In this document: positions 15,236 through 23,430 of the stretch, piece after piece
Layout of the letters: every line of letters begins with the position of its first letter
Numbering within the stretch: position 1 is the first letter of the stretch
Assembly: GCA_015057435.1 (NCBI GenBank)
Contig: SVEJ01000033.1
Location: forward strand, 1-35,272
DNA length: 35,272 nt
DNA from: Lachnospiraceae bacterium
GTDB taxonomy: Bacteria > Bacillota > Clostridia > Lachnospirales > Lachnospiraceae
Direction: 5' to 3'
Notes under the pieces: model-generated
The model's database searches: none
The model's input: only the letters and a program-made list of their open reading frames with translations
Told to the model about the DNA's origin: nothing
Translations under genes and position numbers: made by a program

Positions 15236-16465
15236 CTATATCTCAATCGTATTAGCATCTGCCAAGAATAACTTCGTATACAAGAATACTCTGTCCCCTG
15301 CTTCTAATTTCATGTTACCATTCGGAATCAACGACTTATTGCGTCGCTTCACAAGTACAATAACAGATTGTCTTGAGATATCCAGATCCTTAATCTTCAT
15401 ACCAACCCAAGGATTTTGCTTTTTCAACATCACTTCCTTAAGTGTGATATCTTGCTTATTCTCATAAGGTTCCGCCCCAAGTACTACCACATCATCTTTC
15501 TCTAGTAACATATCACCTCTTGGAATCATAATCTCCTCATCGCGATAAACAATGGCGATTACAATTCCCTCCGGCAAATTCAAATCTGCGACCTTCATAC
15601 CGCACCAGATATCATTGGCTCCCACAACCACCTTAATAAAGTCCATATCTGCCTCATAACCATATTCATTCTTACGTTTCACTGTTGAATATTGATTAAC
15701 AAAGCCGGCTGAAATGATACCGGTAGGAATCGCCACCATCCCAACGCCTAAGAAAGATATCAGAATACCAAATATCTTGCCAAGTGTTGTAATAGGATAA
15801 ATGTCACCATACCCAACAGTAAGAAGTGTTGAAGTTGCCCACCAAATTCCAGAAAATGCGTTAGAAAAAACCTCCGGCTGCGCCTCATGCTCCAAGCTAT
15901 ACATACAAAGACTAGAACCAATCATCAAAATCAGAATAATCATTACTGACGACACAAGCTGTTGCCGTTTTTCATATAATACATCCGTAATCACATGCAA
16001 AGAATCATAATACGCATTAATGCGGAACAATCGGAAAATTCGCACAATACGAATCATCCGAAACGCAACAGTTCCTGCAGGGAAGAAAACCGGAAGATAA
16101 TACGGCAACCATGAAAGAATATCTACAATGCCCATAAAAGAAAGAGCATATTTTCGAATCGCGTATAATTCCGTAACATCATCTTCCTTTTCATATTTAC
16201 AACGTACTGTCAATAAACGAAGCACATAATCCAAAGCAAAATATGCCACTGTACTGCGTTCTATCCACAAAAGAAGTTCACCATACGCCATACGAAAACT
16301 ATCATATGTATACATGATGCTGGCTGTAAGATTTAATAAAATAGCAAAAACACTAAAAAAATCATAAGCGCGGCTTGCATGATCAAGGTCATTCCCGACT
16401 TCTAATATCTCAAACAATCTCTTTCTGCGGCGAAACCACCTCTTCTTATTCAGCTCTACCTTCAT
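15236..16465 (-). CDS. Voltage-gated-type potassium channel with two RCK C-terminal domains
   Basis: A 409-residue membrane protein with six TM segments in the Kv plan. S4 (about 128-142, FRMIRIVRIFRLFRI) carries the regularly spaced arginines of a voltage sensor. The pore loop contains the K+ selectivity filter TVGYGD (about 214-219). The cytoplasmic tail has two TrkA_C/RCK_C-like modules (about 270-330 and 345-405), each with the pattern GMKxxDLxL...G..I...R....IP.G...LE..D.V, which probably bind a small ligand and gate the pore. Its ATG overlaps the stop of the upstream GNAT gene by 4 bp (ATGA). Confidence 0.93.
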   Translation of the reverse strand: MKVELNKKRWFRRRKRLFEILEVGNDLDHASRAYDFFSVFAILLNLTASIMYTYDSFRMAYGELLLWIERSTVAYFALDYVLRLLTVRCKYEKEDDVTELYAIRKYALSFMGIVDILSWLPYYLPVFFPAGTVAFRMIRIVRIFRLFRINAYYDSLHVITDVLYEKRQQLVSSVMIILILMIGSSLCMYSLEHEAQPEVFSNAFSGIWWATSTLLTVGYGDIYPITTLGKIFGILISFLGVGMVAIPTGIISAGFVNQYSTVKRKNEYGYEADMDFIKVVVGANDIWCGMKVADLNLPEGIVIAIVYRDEEIMIPRGDMLLEKDDVVVLGAEPYENKQDITLKEVMLKKQNPWVGMKIKDLDISRQSVIVLVKRRNKSLIPNGNMKLEAGDRVFLYTKLFLADANTIEI

Positions 16466-16986
16466 TCCTGTATCCTCCTCTTTTCCATTACCACATGTAA
16501 CAAATCCGCTTCCATAAATGGTTCCGAAACCTTACGATATCCACACTTTTCATAAAATTCGCTCACATGAAACTTGGCATCCAGTGTAATGCACGTTATC
16601 CCCTTATCCCAATAATAATCTTCAATCTGTTCTAACGTCCAACGTCCTATACCGGTTTCTCTGTAATCTTTCATCACACAAAAGCGCTGTAACTGAATGC
16701 GATAGTTATCCAAATATTTGCAACGCAATGCACAGACATCCGTCGATTTCTTATTCTCACTCTTTACATCTTCACTTATTGAAACAACACTCTCCCCTAC
16801 ATTCGCAGTCTTCGCACATTCCATCACTTCTACCACAAAATGGTCGCACATATCATTCAAACAATCCAACTCGTCCACCTCGATAGACTTTGGAATCTGT
16901 TTTTCGATAGTAAATACCTGCTCTCTGACAGTTCTTGCACGTTCTAATAATTCAGTTGTTGTTGCTACATGTAACACGATTGACAT
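16462..16986 (-). CDS. GNAT-family N-acetyltransferase
   Basis: A 174-residue acetyl-CoA-dependent acyltransferase. The N-terminal part (VREQVFTIEKQIPKSIEVDELD) resembles the ElaA/YjcF group. The acetyl-CoA motif A is FCVMKDYRETGIGRWTLEQIEDY (R-E-T-G-I-G-R as the Q/RxxGxG/A form), followed by ITLDAKFHVSEFYEKCGY, the typical beta5-alpha4 end. Between them lies a less conserved charged stretch (about 68-85). Substrate unknown. It is coupled by an ATGA overlap to the K+ channel gene downstream. Confidence 0.88.
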   Translation of the reverse strand: MSIVLHVATTTELLERARTVREQVFTIEKQIPKSIEVDELDCLNDMCDHFVVEVMECAKTANVGESVVSISEDVKSENKKSTDVCALRCKYLDNYRIQLQRFCVMKDYRETGIGRWTLEQIEDYYWDKGITCITLDAKFHVSEFYEKCGYRKVSEPFMEADLLHVVMEKRRIQE

Positions 16987-17038
16987 CTGTCATTTCCTCA
17001 TATTTCACTTTGATAACATGCTGATAATTGGCTAATTA

Positions 17039-17695
17039 ATGAACCTACGAGTAGTATACTCTAGAATACAAAAATACGCAAAATATTTTATCAATATTCA
17101 CACAGGAAGTAACTCAGGTGTTGGTGCTGCTACTGCCAAGTTATTTGCTAAGGAAGGAGCCAAAGTTGTAATTAGCGCACGCCGACTTCCACAGCTTGAA
17201 GAAGTAGCGGAAGAAATCAGAGCTGCGGGTGGCGAAGTATTGGTTGTTCAGACTGATGTTTCTAAAGTAGAAGACTGTGAGAACTTAGTTGCAAAGACAG
17301 TAGAAGCTTTTGGAAAAATTGATGTATTGGTGAACAATGCAGGTTCCATCATCAACCTTGACTCTGTAGCAGGTGCTTATGGTTGCGGTGGTGCTTCTTA
17401 CGTTACAAGTAAAGCAGCAGTCATCGGTTTGACAAAGCATACCGCACTTCGTTTTGCAGGAACCGGTATCCGTTGTAACTCATTAAATCCAAGTTCTATT
17501 GCTACACCAATGGCAAAGATTGACCCAGCAACATTGAATCCGAACATGATGGGACAGATGGCAAAACATATGAATTTGACAGTACCTATCTGTATGCCGG
17601 AAGATGTCGCAAACATCTTGTTATTCTTGGCAAGTGATGAATCAAGAGCCATTACCGGTCAGGTAATTGTATCTGACTTTGGTGCGACATTGTAA
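17039..17695 (+). pseudogene. Decayed short-chain dehydrogenase/reductase
   Basis: From about 17100 the frame encodes an SDR (FabG-like): cofactor motif TGSNSGVG, NNAG, catalytic Ser-Tyr-Lys with YVTSK, and a normal C-terminal ASDESRAITGQVIVSDFGA. Two parts are missing. The first beta strand before TG is replaced by unrelated sequence with no ribosome binding site ahead of the ATG. The roughly 45 residues that normally separate NNAG from GSIINISSVAG are gone, so that NNAGSIINLDSVAG runs on without a break. The lost part includes the catalytic Asn helix. The frame is still open, so decay is recent or a short product is still made. The original substrate is unknown. Confidence 0.8.
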
Positions 17696-17744
17696 GATAC
17701 ATGTAACACAATGCGAAAGCATTACCATTTTGTATGTATAACAC

Positions 17745-17773
17745 AAAAGGCTTGGGAATTTCCCAAGCCTTTT
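17745..17773. terminator. Bidirectional terminator between the SDR remnant and anti-sigma 2
   Basis: A perfect 13-bp stem (17745-17757 with 17761-17773) and a 3-nt loop, with a run of A on one side and T on the other. Confidence 0.85.
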
Positions 17774-17781
17774 GCAGCTTT

Positions 17782-18876
17782 CTATCTCGCTATTTTAATA
17801 TCTTTTCCGCATATCGTAACATAATCTATCTCATCTACTTTCACACTTTGCATATCATTGAAATCCAAAAAACTGTCTGTTCTAAAATTACTCATTCCCG
17901 CTGAAGAAAAACCATTATCCATTATTATTTTTGTTCCATCTTGTAAAGTAATAGAATCCACAGACAAAAACATGGAATCACCTACTTTACTATTCTCAAA
18001 TGGACTTTTCCATGCCTCTATCCACATAGAAACCGGTGAGATTTCTATCTTTGTAATAAAACAATCCATTTTTCTACCACTAAATTCTGATTGCATCGTT
18101 ACGGTTTTATAAGGTCTTACATGTACAGTGTTCGGTGCATAACAATTTTCCCATTCAAACTCCCATGATGCATCACTTACAATATATCCCTCATCATCGT
18201 CTTCCAAGGTATCATAAGCTCGAAGCTGCGACAAATAAACTTCAACACGCGAACGATTAATCTCTTCATATCCCGTAAAATACCATATAAACGACACATA
18301 ACCATTATTATTATAACTATATAGTTGGTGTCCTCCTGACAACTGATTTACACCCTTATACCAGTGTCCATCATCCACTTCAAATGTATAGTATCCATCT
18401 TCTCCAACCTGCCATGCCAAATCAGTATCAAGCTGTACCCACATAGAATTCTTATCCCCTATTCCTTGTGTTGCCGTTATCGTAATACGGTCTTCCACAT
18501 CACCAACTCCAATTTTCACATAACCTCCATCTAAGTTTTCCATCACTCCACTTAGACCCAGCATATCTGCCATTCGGATATCCCAGTCCTGCTCCTTAGC
18601 AAAACTCATCATACCAATCATCAGAATCAACGTTGCCACAAGAAGAACAACCTTACGCTTACCAAACAAGCGATGTTTCTTCGTAGGCTCTTCCTCTATC
18701 TTTTTCTTACCAGCTTGTAACTCCGTCTTAATCTTATTCATAGCCAAATTTTCTTGCCTTTTCCATGTATTGCGTTCTTCACTAGAAACTTCCATGTCCA
18801 TCACTTGATCCAACAACTCCATTTCCTTTTCATTCAATTCATCCGTAGCGTTATAGAGCAATTCATCAATCTTCAT
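17782..18876 (-). CDS. Membrane-anchored anti-sigma factor, pair 2
   Basis: A 364-residue protein: a cytoplasmic N-terminus (1-72) rich in Glu and Lys, one TM helix (about 74-94, VVLLVATLILMIGMMSFA) and a beta-rich extracytoplasmic domain with many aromatic residues. It overlaps the sigma gene by 11 bp and has GGGGG 10 bp before its ATG. Its plan matches anti-sigma 1, including a conserved short block just after the helix (DIRMADMLGLSG), but it is shorter and otherwise dissimilar. Anti-sigma function is inferred from topology and operon position. The extracellular signal is unknown. Confidence 0.75.
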   Translation of the reverse strand: MKIDELLYNATDELNEKEMELLDQVMDMEVSSEERNTWKRQENLAMNKIKTELQAGKKKIEEEPTKKHRLFGKRKVVLLVATLILMIGMMSFAKEQDWDIRMADMLGLSGVMENLDGGYVKIGVGDVEDRITITATQGIGDKNSMWVQLDTDLAWQVGEDGYYTFEVDDGHWYKGVNQLSGGHQLYSYNNNGYVSFIWYFTGYEEINRSRVEVYLSQLRAYDTLEDDDEGYIVSDASWEFEWENCYAPNTVHVRPYKTVTMQSEFSGRKMDCFITKIEISPVSMWIEAWKSPFENSKVGDSMFLSVDSITLQDGTKIIMDNGFSSAGMSNFRTDSFLDFNDMQSVKVDEIDYVTICGKDIKIAR

Positions 18877-19441
18877 AACAGGTCATCCCCCTTTCTATCA
18901 GCAATTCCCGCAGCTTTGTTTTGCCGCGATACAAAATATTTTCTATTTTCTTTTCTGATATCTGCAATTGGGTTGCAATCTCCCTATTTTTCATATAAAG
19001 AAAATATTTACAAAGGAACACTTGGTTGTCCGGTTCTCCAAGCAGAGCTATCGTCTCATGTAGTAGTTGTTTGGTTTCTCGTTGTTCCTGTTCTTTTTCT
19101 ACAGATATATCAGCAACAATTTCCATCTCTTCTTCTCCATTGAACAAAATCTCTGTATATCCCTGCTTTCGTCGAATATCTATAGCTGTATTCCGTGCAA
19201 CAGCGTATATCCAGCTTTTTAAACTCGTACCCTTTTGCGAAGAAAACTGCCCACTATTCTTCCATAGTTTAAAAAACGTTTCCGACACAGCTTCATCTAC
19301 CAGACCATCGTCATATCCCTGCAAAATCGAACGACATATCGTATTCACAGCTCTGCCATACATTTGCATAGCCTCATGAATCCCTCTGTCTGGATTATCT
19401 TTTATGAATTCAATTAGCTTCTTATCATCTATAGGCTTCAT
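18866..19441 (-). CDS. ECF-type RNA polymerase sigma factor, pair 2
   Basis: A 191-residue sigma factor. Region 2 (about 25-92) has DEAVSETFFKLWKNSGQF and LKSWIYAVARNTAIDIRRK. Region 4 (about 130-185) has QVFLCKYFLYMKNREIATQL and the recognition helix SEKKIENILYRGKTKLREL. The second of two tandem ATGs (19441) is preferred because AGGAG is 6 bp upstream of it and only 3 bp from the first. Its partner is the overlapping anti-sigma gene. Like sigma factor 1 it starts with a short charged extension and has a region 2-4 linker of about 35 residues. Confidence 0.92.
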   Translation of the reverse strand: MKPIDDKKLIEFIKDNPDRGIHEAMQMYGRAVNTICRSILQGYDDGLVDEAVSETFFKLWKNSGQFSSQKGTSLKSWIYAVARNTAIDIRRKQGYTEILFNGEEEMEIVADISVEKEQEQRETKQLLHETIALLGEPDNQVFLCKYFLYMKNREIATQLQISEKKIENILYRGKTKLRELLIERGMTCYED

Positions 19442-19557
19442 CATTTACTCCTTGTGGCATTGTAACATCTTCTCTATTGTACTATACGAAACAAAAAATG
19501 AAAATCACTCAAAAAAATTGTGATTTTTTCATTTACAATATCCTTTCTTGCAAAACG

Positions 19558-19588
19558 AAAAAGACTCAGGAATTTCCCAAGCCTTTTT
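19558..19588 (-). terminator. Terminator of the sigma 3/anti-sigma 3 operon
   Basis: On the minus strand AAAAAGGCTTGGGAA pairs with TTCCTGAGTCTTTTT using G-T wobbles, and the run of T ends the arm. It closely resembles the terminator at 17745-17773. Confidence 0.75.
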
Positions 19589-19596
19589 ATTCATTA

Positions 19597-20907
19597 TTAT
19601 TCCACTGAAACTGTATAGATATATGCAACATCATCTGACTTGCTAAGTGCAAGAATCTCTTCTTTGGTAGCTTCACCATAAAATCCATATATGATAAGTC
19701 CATTGTTTTTAATGCTATCAATCAATTGCTGGTAAGTATCAAAAACCCGACATTGCTGTTCAAGTCCTACCATTTCATTGAATACCTCTTGATCTTTCAT
19801 ATACTGAAGAATACTAATTACATGTGTCGTCATATCTTCTTCTGAGATTTCCCAATCTTTCTCTTCGCTGGTTGTCTTGAGAAGATCATACTGTGTCAAA
19901 TTCGGATACAACTCCTTGTCATAAAACATACTATGCGCAGATCCGCCATTGATGAAACCAATCAATTCATCTGCTGAATACGGAGTCGTAGAACCTTCTG
20001 TTTCAAATTCGTCTTTCCTGCAAATTGCACACCACTGTGGAAAAATAAGATTATTCTCCTTGCTCCATTGTTTCAGTTCTGAATAATTGTATACATCAGA
20101 AAATGTTACATATACTCCATATTGCTTATTATCCTCTAATTGCTGCAATGCATCTAACATATTTTTCGATTGTTCTTCTATATCCTCTAAAATATAGGAG
20201 TAAAATACATTTGCCTTTTCTGGATAAACACAATTCACTACCGGTCTGTTCAGTACACTCATATCATACAGAATCAATTTATTTTTATCTATCTTACCTG
20301 CCACCTTGTTCATACCGGAATGAATCTCAATATCATGTACACCATAACCTCTCGCATCAGAAATCACAAAGTCCGCGTAATGACCCGGCAAGAACAATTC
20401 CGAATACACTGCCATATCCAAAGACATTCTGTCCGTTTCCGCTACCACACTTTTCTTTTCGCGCTCAGAACCCGTTTCATCCTCATTAGCAGCACCAACC
20501 GAATAATAGAATGTTTTACTGCCGGCTACTTCTGACGGATTATAATAGAAAGAATCAACCAATTTCGGCAAGGCAAAAATAACGAATAACACAACCGCTA
20601 TTACAATCGCGCTTACCGTCACGCCCATTTTAATAAATGCTTTTCGAATAGATGCATTTATCATCTTGACAAATTGTTTTTCTTCATCCAAAACCTCATC
20701 TGCACCAGCATTATTGTCAGTTTCATCATCCTTGAATATCCTTATAGAATCCATATTTTCTAATGTATCAAAACCCGGAATCTCTCCCTCATCAAAAAGA
20801 TACTCGCCAATTGCTTCCTGGCGTTCAATATCCTTTGCCACCTTTTCCTTTTGTTCCTCATCCAACTTCCCGGTTTTATATAAATGAATCAATTCACGAT
20901 ATGTCAT
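19597..20907 (-). CDS. Membrane-anchored anti-sigma factor, pair 3 (sigma-regulator type)
   Basis: A 436-residue protein. A cytoplasmic helix-rich N-terminus (1-93), starting MTYRELIHLYKTGKLDEEQK, precedes one TM helix (about 95-116) and a large extracytoplasmic domain ending DDVAYIYTVSVE. The arrangement fits the Firmicute family with sigma-factor-regulator N- and C-terminal domains; this assignment is by resemblance. It overlaps the sigma gene by 14 bp, with GGAGG 9 bp before the ATG inside the sigma coding sequence. It differs in type from anti-sigma 1 and 2, so the three pairs are not simple tandem copies. Confidence 0.8.
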   Translation of the reverse strand: MTYRELIHLYKTGKLDEEQKEKVAKDIERQEAIGEYLFDEGEIPGFDTLENMDSIRIFKDDETDNNAGADEVLDEEKQFVKMINASIRKAFIKMGVTVSAIVIAVVLFVIFALPKLVDSFYYNPSEVAGSKTFYYSVGAANEDETGSEREKKSVVAETDRMSLDMAVYSELFLPGHYADFVISDARGYGVHDIEIHSGMNKVAGKIDKNKLILYDMSVLNRPVVNCVYPEKANVFYSYILEDIEEQSKNMLDALQQLEDNKQYGVYVTFSDVYNYSELKQWSKENNLIFPQWCAICRKDEFETEGSTTPYSADELIGFINGGSAHSMFYDKELYPNLTQYDLLKTTSEEKDWEISEEDMTTHVISILQYMKDQEVFNEMVGLEQQCRVFDTYQQLIDSIKNNGLIIYGFYGEATKEEILALSKSDDVAYIYTVSVE

Positions 20908-21397
20908 ATCCGTTCGCCTCCATATATTCTTTCAATTCTTTTTTTCCTCTGTATGCCAGAACCCGAATGTTCTCCGGCGTTTTCCGAAGCAATGCTGCGA
21001 TTTCCTTTTGGGATAAAGCACCAAAATACTGTAACATAAGAACCTCTCTCGGCTCCTCTTTTAAATGTTGCAATGCTTGAAATAGCAATCGCCTTCTCTC
21101 ATCGCGAAGCACCTGATCCAATGCTGTTTCCGTCCCATCAGAAACGGTTTCATTCACTTCCTCTAACGCAAACTCTTTTCCTTCTTTTTTTCTATAATTG
21201 AAATACAAATTTCTTGCTACCATATAAAGCCATGCCCGTACATTCGTATGCTCATTCGGTAGCGAAAGAATTGCCTTCAAAAAAGTTTCCTGTGTGAAAT
21301 CTTCCGCTATTTCTCGATTCTTGCAAAGAGAATAAAGATATAGATATATTTCTTTTTGATATTTTTGATAAAGCCGCTTCAGCAACTGATTGTCCAT
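20894..21397 (-). CDS. ECF-type RNA polymerase sigma factor, pair 3
   Basis: A 167-residue sigma factor closest to the SigW/SigV-like layout. Region 2 (about 1-70) has YLYSLCKNREIAEDFTQETFLKA and VRAWLYMVARNLYFNYRKK; region 4 (about 105-160) has EEPREVLMLQYFGALSQKEIAALL and KTPENIRVLAYRGKKELKEYM. The start MDNQLLKRLY at 21397 is chosen because AAAGGGG lies just upstream; an earlier Met would place the binding site inside the gene. Upstream, the minus strand carries TTGTAACATTTATTCTC, a likely self-recognised element. Confidence 0.93.
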   Translation of the reverse strand: MDNQLLKRLYQKYQKEIYLYLYSLCKNREIAEDFTQETFLKAILSLPNEHTNVRAWLYMVARNLYFNYRKKEGKEFALEEVNETVSDGTETALDQVLRDERRRLLFQALQHLKEEPREVLMLQYFGALSQKEIAALLRKTPENIRVLAYRGKKELKEYMEANGYDIS

Positions 21398-21453
21398 ATC
21401 TATCCCCTTTCTCATTTCTCTTTTGAAGCACTTCTACTATTATAACAATCTAC

Positions 21454-21469
21454 GAGAATAAATGTTACA
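21454..21469 (-). promoter_or_regulatory. Candidate ECF -35 element upstream of sigma factor 3
   Basis: TGTAACATTTATTCTC on the minus strand, about 60 bp before the start codon. It matches the TGTCACATTTTCTC motif ahead of sigma factor 1. ECF operons are commonly autoregulated, but no clear -10 was fixed. Confidence 0.4.
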
Positions 21470-21477
21470 ATCTTTTT

Positions 21478-21510
21478 TTAAAAAAAAGACAATCTTTCCG
21501 ATTGTCTTCT
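21478..21510 (-). terminator. Terminator of the OLD-family gene
   Basis: A perfect 9-bp stem (21486-21494 with 21500-21508) and a 5-nt loop, followed by a long T run on the minus strand. Confidence 0.9.
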
Positions 21511-21535
21511 TATTTATTGACATATGGGTTATATT

Positions 21536-23386
21536 CTATCTCCTACGTCCCTCAAAATACACAAAACTTTCTATCGCATCTAATATATCCTGAAAATCCT
21601 CTCTCGGTGCAATATCAAGATACTGTCTTAACAATTCCTTCTCACGTTTCTTAAATGGTCCATAGAAAATATCATAAAGATTATGACCTCTCATATAGAT
21701 CTTGAATTCCTCATAATTGGCTTTCAATTCTTCAATCGATTCAATATCCTTACCAAGTACTTCGATCAGATGTACACCACTCTTAATTCGGTGAAGATAT
21801 TGTTGCCACTTATCAAACAAGATTTCCCAGAATGTGTCAACGCTTTCCACAACACCGATCTTCGCCATCACTTCAGGATTCAAGAAATAATTCTCAAAAG
21901 AATAATATTTTAAAATCAAAACATTCTGACGTTGCACTTCCGGCAACTTATCAATATCCTGCTTATTCCGCTCTCTGTAATATTCACAAAGCTCATCCGC
22001 AAGCTTTTCTCTGTTCTTACCATCTCCGTCGCGCACCATCAAAAACTGATCCTTTAGATAAAGCTGATTCATATATTTAAGATTCGCATATGTCTTAATA
22101 TTCGTGCAACTATTCGTTGTTATAATAGAAATACGAGACAGATTCCCTTGCGCATCATATACATCGGAATAATATTTTTCAAGCAACAGTGGTAATCTGG
22201 TCTTATCCTGTCTTCCTTCCACAATAAACACAAAGTCTACATTTAAAAAGTCATTCGCACTATATCCCAAATCATCTAATATATCATCAATATCCGCATT
22301 CTGTCTTGCCACAGAATAACCCTCATCATCAAGAATCATCTGGCAAATTTGACCACGGGTAAAATTCGACACCATATTCGGCGAATGTGTTGTGAATATC
22401 ACTTGATTCTTCTTAGACAAACGATATAGAATCTTACTTGCTGTCTTTTGCAATGACGGATGTAAGAACAATTCCGGATACTCAACCACAATAATGCTCT
22501 GCATCACATTTTCATCTTCAATATAGGTTTCCAACATAGAAAGCATATAGATACTCTTCATGCCATTACTCAAATGTTCCACTGATTTAGACTGTCTAAG
22601 CTCTTTATTCCATGTTTCCACTTCTACGGAAAACATCTTATCCATATCATAATTCAAAGAATAGAAAATATCCTCCACACCACCGTTTTTACGATAATTG
22701 TCGTTCATTTTCTTCGTAAACTCGCTGATATTTAATTGGTATATCTTATATTCCAATAACTTAGCAGTCTCATGCAACTGTAGTTGTTCCGGTTTTTTCT
22801 TATTAATCAATCCAATACAACTAAAGCAATGATTGCAATTCTTTGCTTCATCAAACATACACTTGTTAGAACGAAGACAACTTAATTCCTTGGATTTCTG
22901 AAAGATCAACAAATCCTCTTGAAAAGATGCAAGATTTCTCGTCGTATCAATAAAATGAAGCTTTGGCAATATCTCCATAATATGAGGATTATGCTTGTTC
23001 GTTCCATCGTCATAACGAACCTTTCCGCTATGATTAATAACGCATGTAAAAGCCAACGTATTCTCTTTGAATGACGGCAGAAGCTCTTGCACTTCTTGCA
23101 TCCATGCATCAAACTTCTTATATCCGCTCACCAAACCTTGTGCATGAAATTGTTGCAAATCTTCCCCTGTAATCTCCAACACCATATCAATTTCTATATT
23201 CTGTCGTTTTTCATTGAAATCATGTGCGCCCACAGTATAATTCCCTGTCACAGCGCGAATTGCATCTAACACCGCTGTCTTACCGGTATTATTCTTGCCC
23301 AGTAAAATGAGGGAGCTTTCAACATCTAAAATCTCCAACTCGCGAATGGACTTAAAATTGCGAATACACAAAGATTGAATCTGCAT
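21536..23386 (-). CDS. OLD-family ATPase/TOPRIM nuclease
   Basis: A 616-residue protein with an ABC-type ATPase followed by a TOPRIM domain, the OLD (overcoming lysogenization defect) architecture. Walker A is LLGKNNTGKTA (about 28-38). The signature region LSNGMKSIYMLSMLE is near 270, and the Walker B/D-loop VVEYPELFLHPS near 296-307, followed by the HSPNMV switch. TOPRIM motifs are FVFIVEGRQDK (about 385) and VRDGDGKN (about 450). An insert at about 169-190 has five Cys (spacing C-x5-C-x7-C-x2-C-x2-C), possibly a zinc site. OLD proteins act in phage defence or DNA repair. No GajB, reverse transcriptase or AriB partner adjoins it. It follows the surface-protein gene by 44 bp with a good GGAGGG site. 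Confidence 0.88.
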   Translation of the reverse strand: MQIQSLCIRNFKSIRELEILDVESSLILLGKNNTGKTAVLDAIRAVTGNYTVGAHDFNEKRQNIEIDMVLEITGEDLQQFHAQGLVSGYKKFDAWMQEVQELLPSFKENTLAFTCVINHSGKVRYDDGTNKHNPHIMEILPKLHFIDTTRNLASFQEDLLIFQKSKELSCLRSNKCMFDEAKNCNHCFSCIGLINKKKPEQLQLHETAKLLEYKIYQLNISEFTKKMNDNYRKNGGVEDIFYSLNYDMDKMFSVEVETWNKELRQSKSVEHLSNGMKSIYMLSMLETYIEDENVMQSIIVVEYPELFLHPSLQKTASKILYRLSKKNQVIFTTHSPNMVSNFTRGQICQMILDDEGYSVARQNADIDDILDDLGYSANDFLNVDFVFIVEGRQDKTRLPLLLEKYYSDVYDAQGNLSRISIITTNSCTNIKTYANLKYMNQLYLKDQFLMVRDGDGKNREKLADELCEYYRERNKQDIDKLPEVQRQNVLILKYYSFENYFLNPEVMAKIGVVESVDTFWEILFDKWQQYLHRIKSGVHLIEVLGKDIESIEELKANYEEFKIYMRGHNLYDIFYGPFKKREKELLRQYLDIAPREDFQDILDAIESFVYFEGRRR

Positions 23387-23430
23387 AAAACTCCCTCCAA
23401 TACATTCATATTGCTTCTATAATTTCATAA

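Noticed and set aside
21536..23386. Gabija, PARIS or retron system
   Set aside because: Only the OLD-type protein is present; neighbours are sigma/anti-sigma genes and a surface protein.
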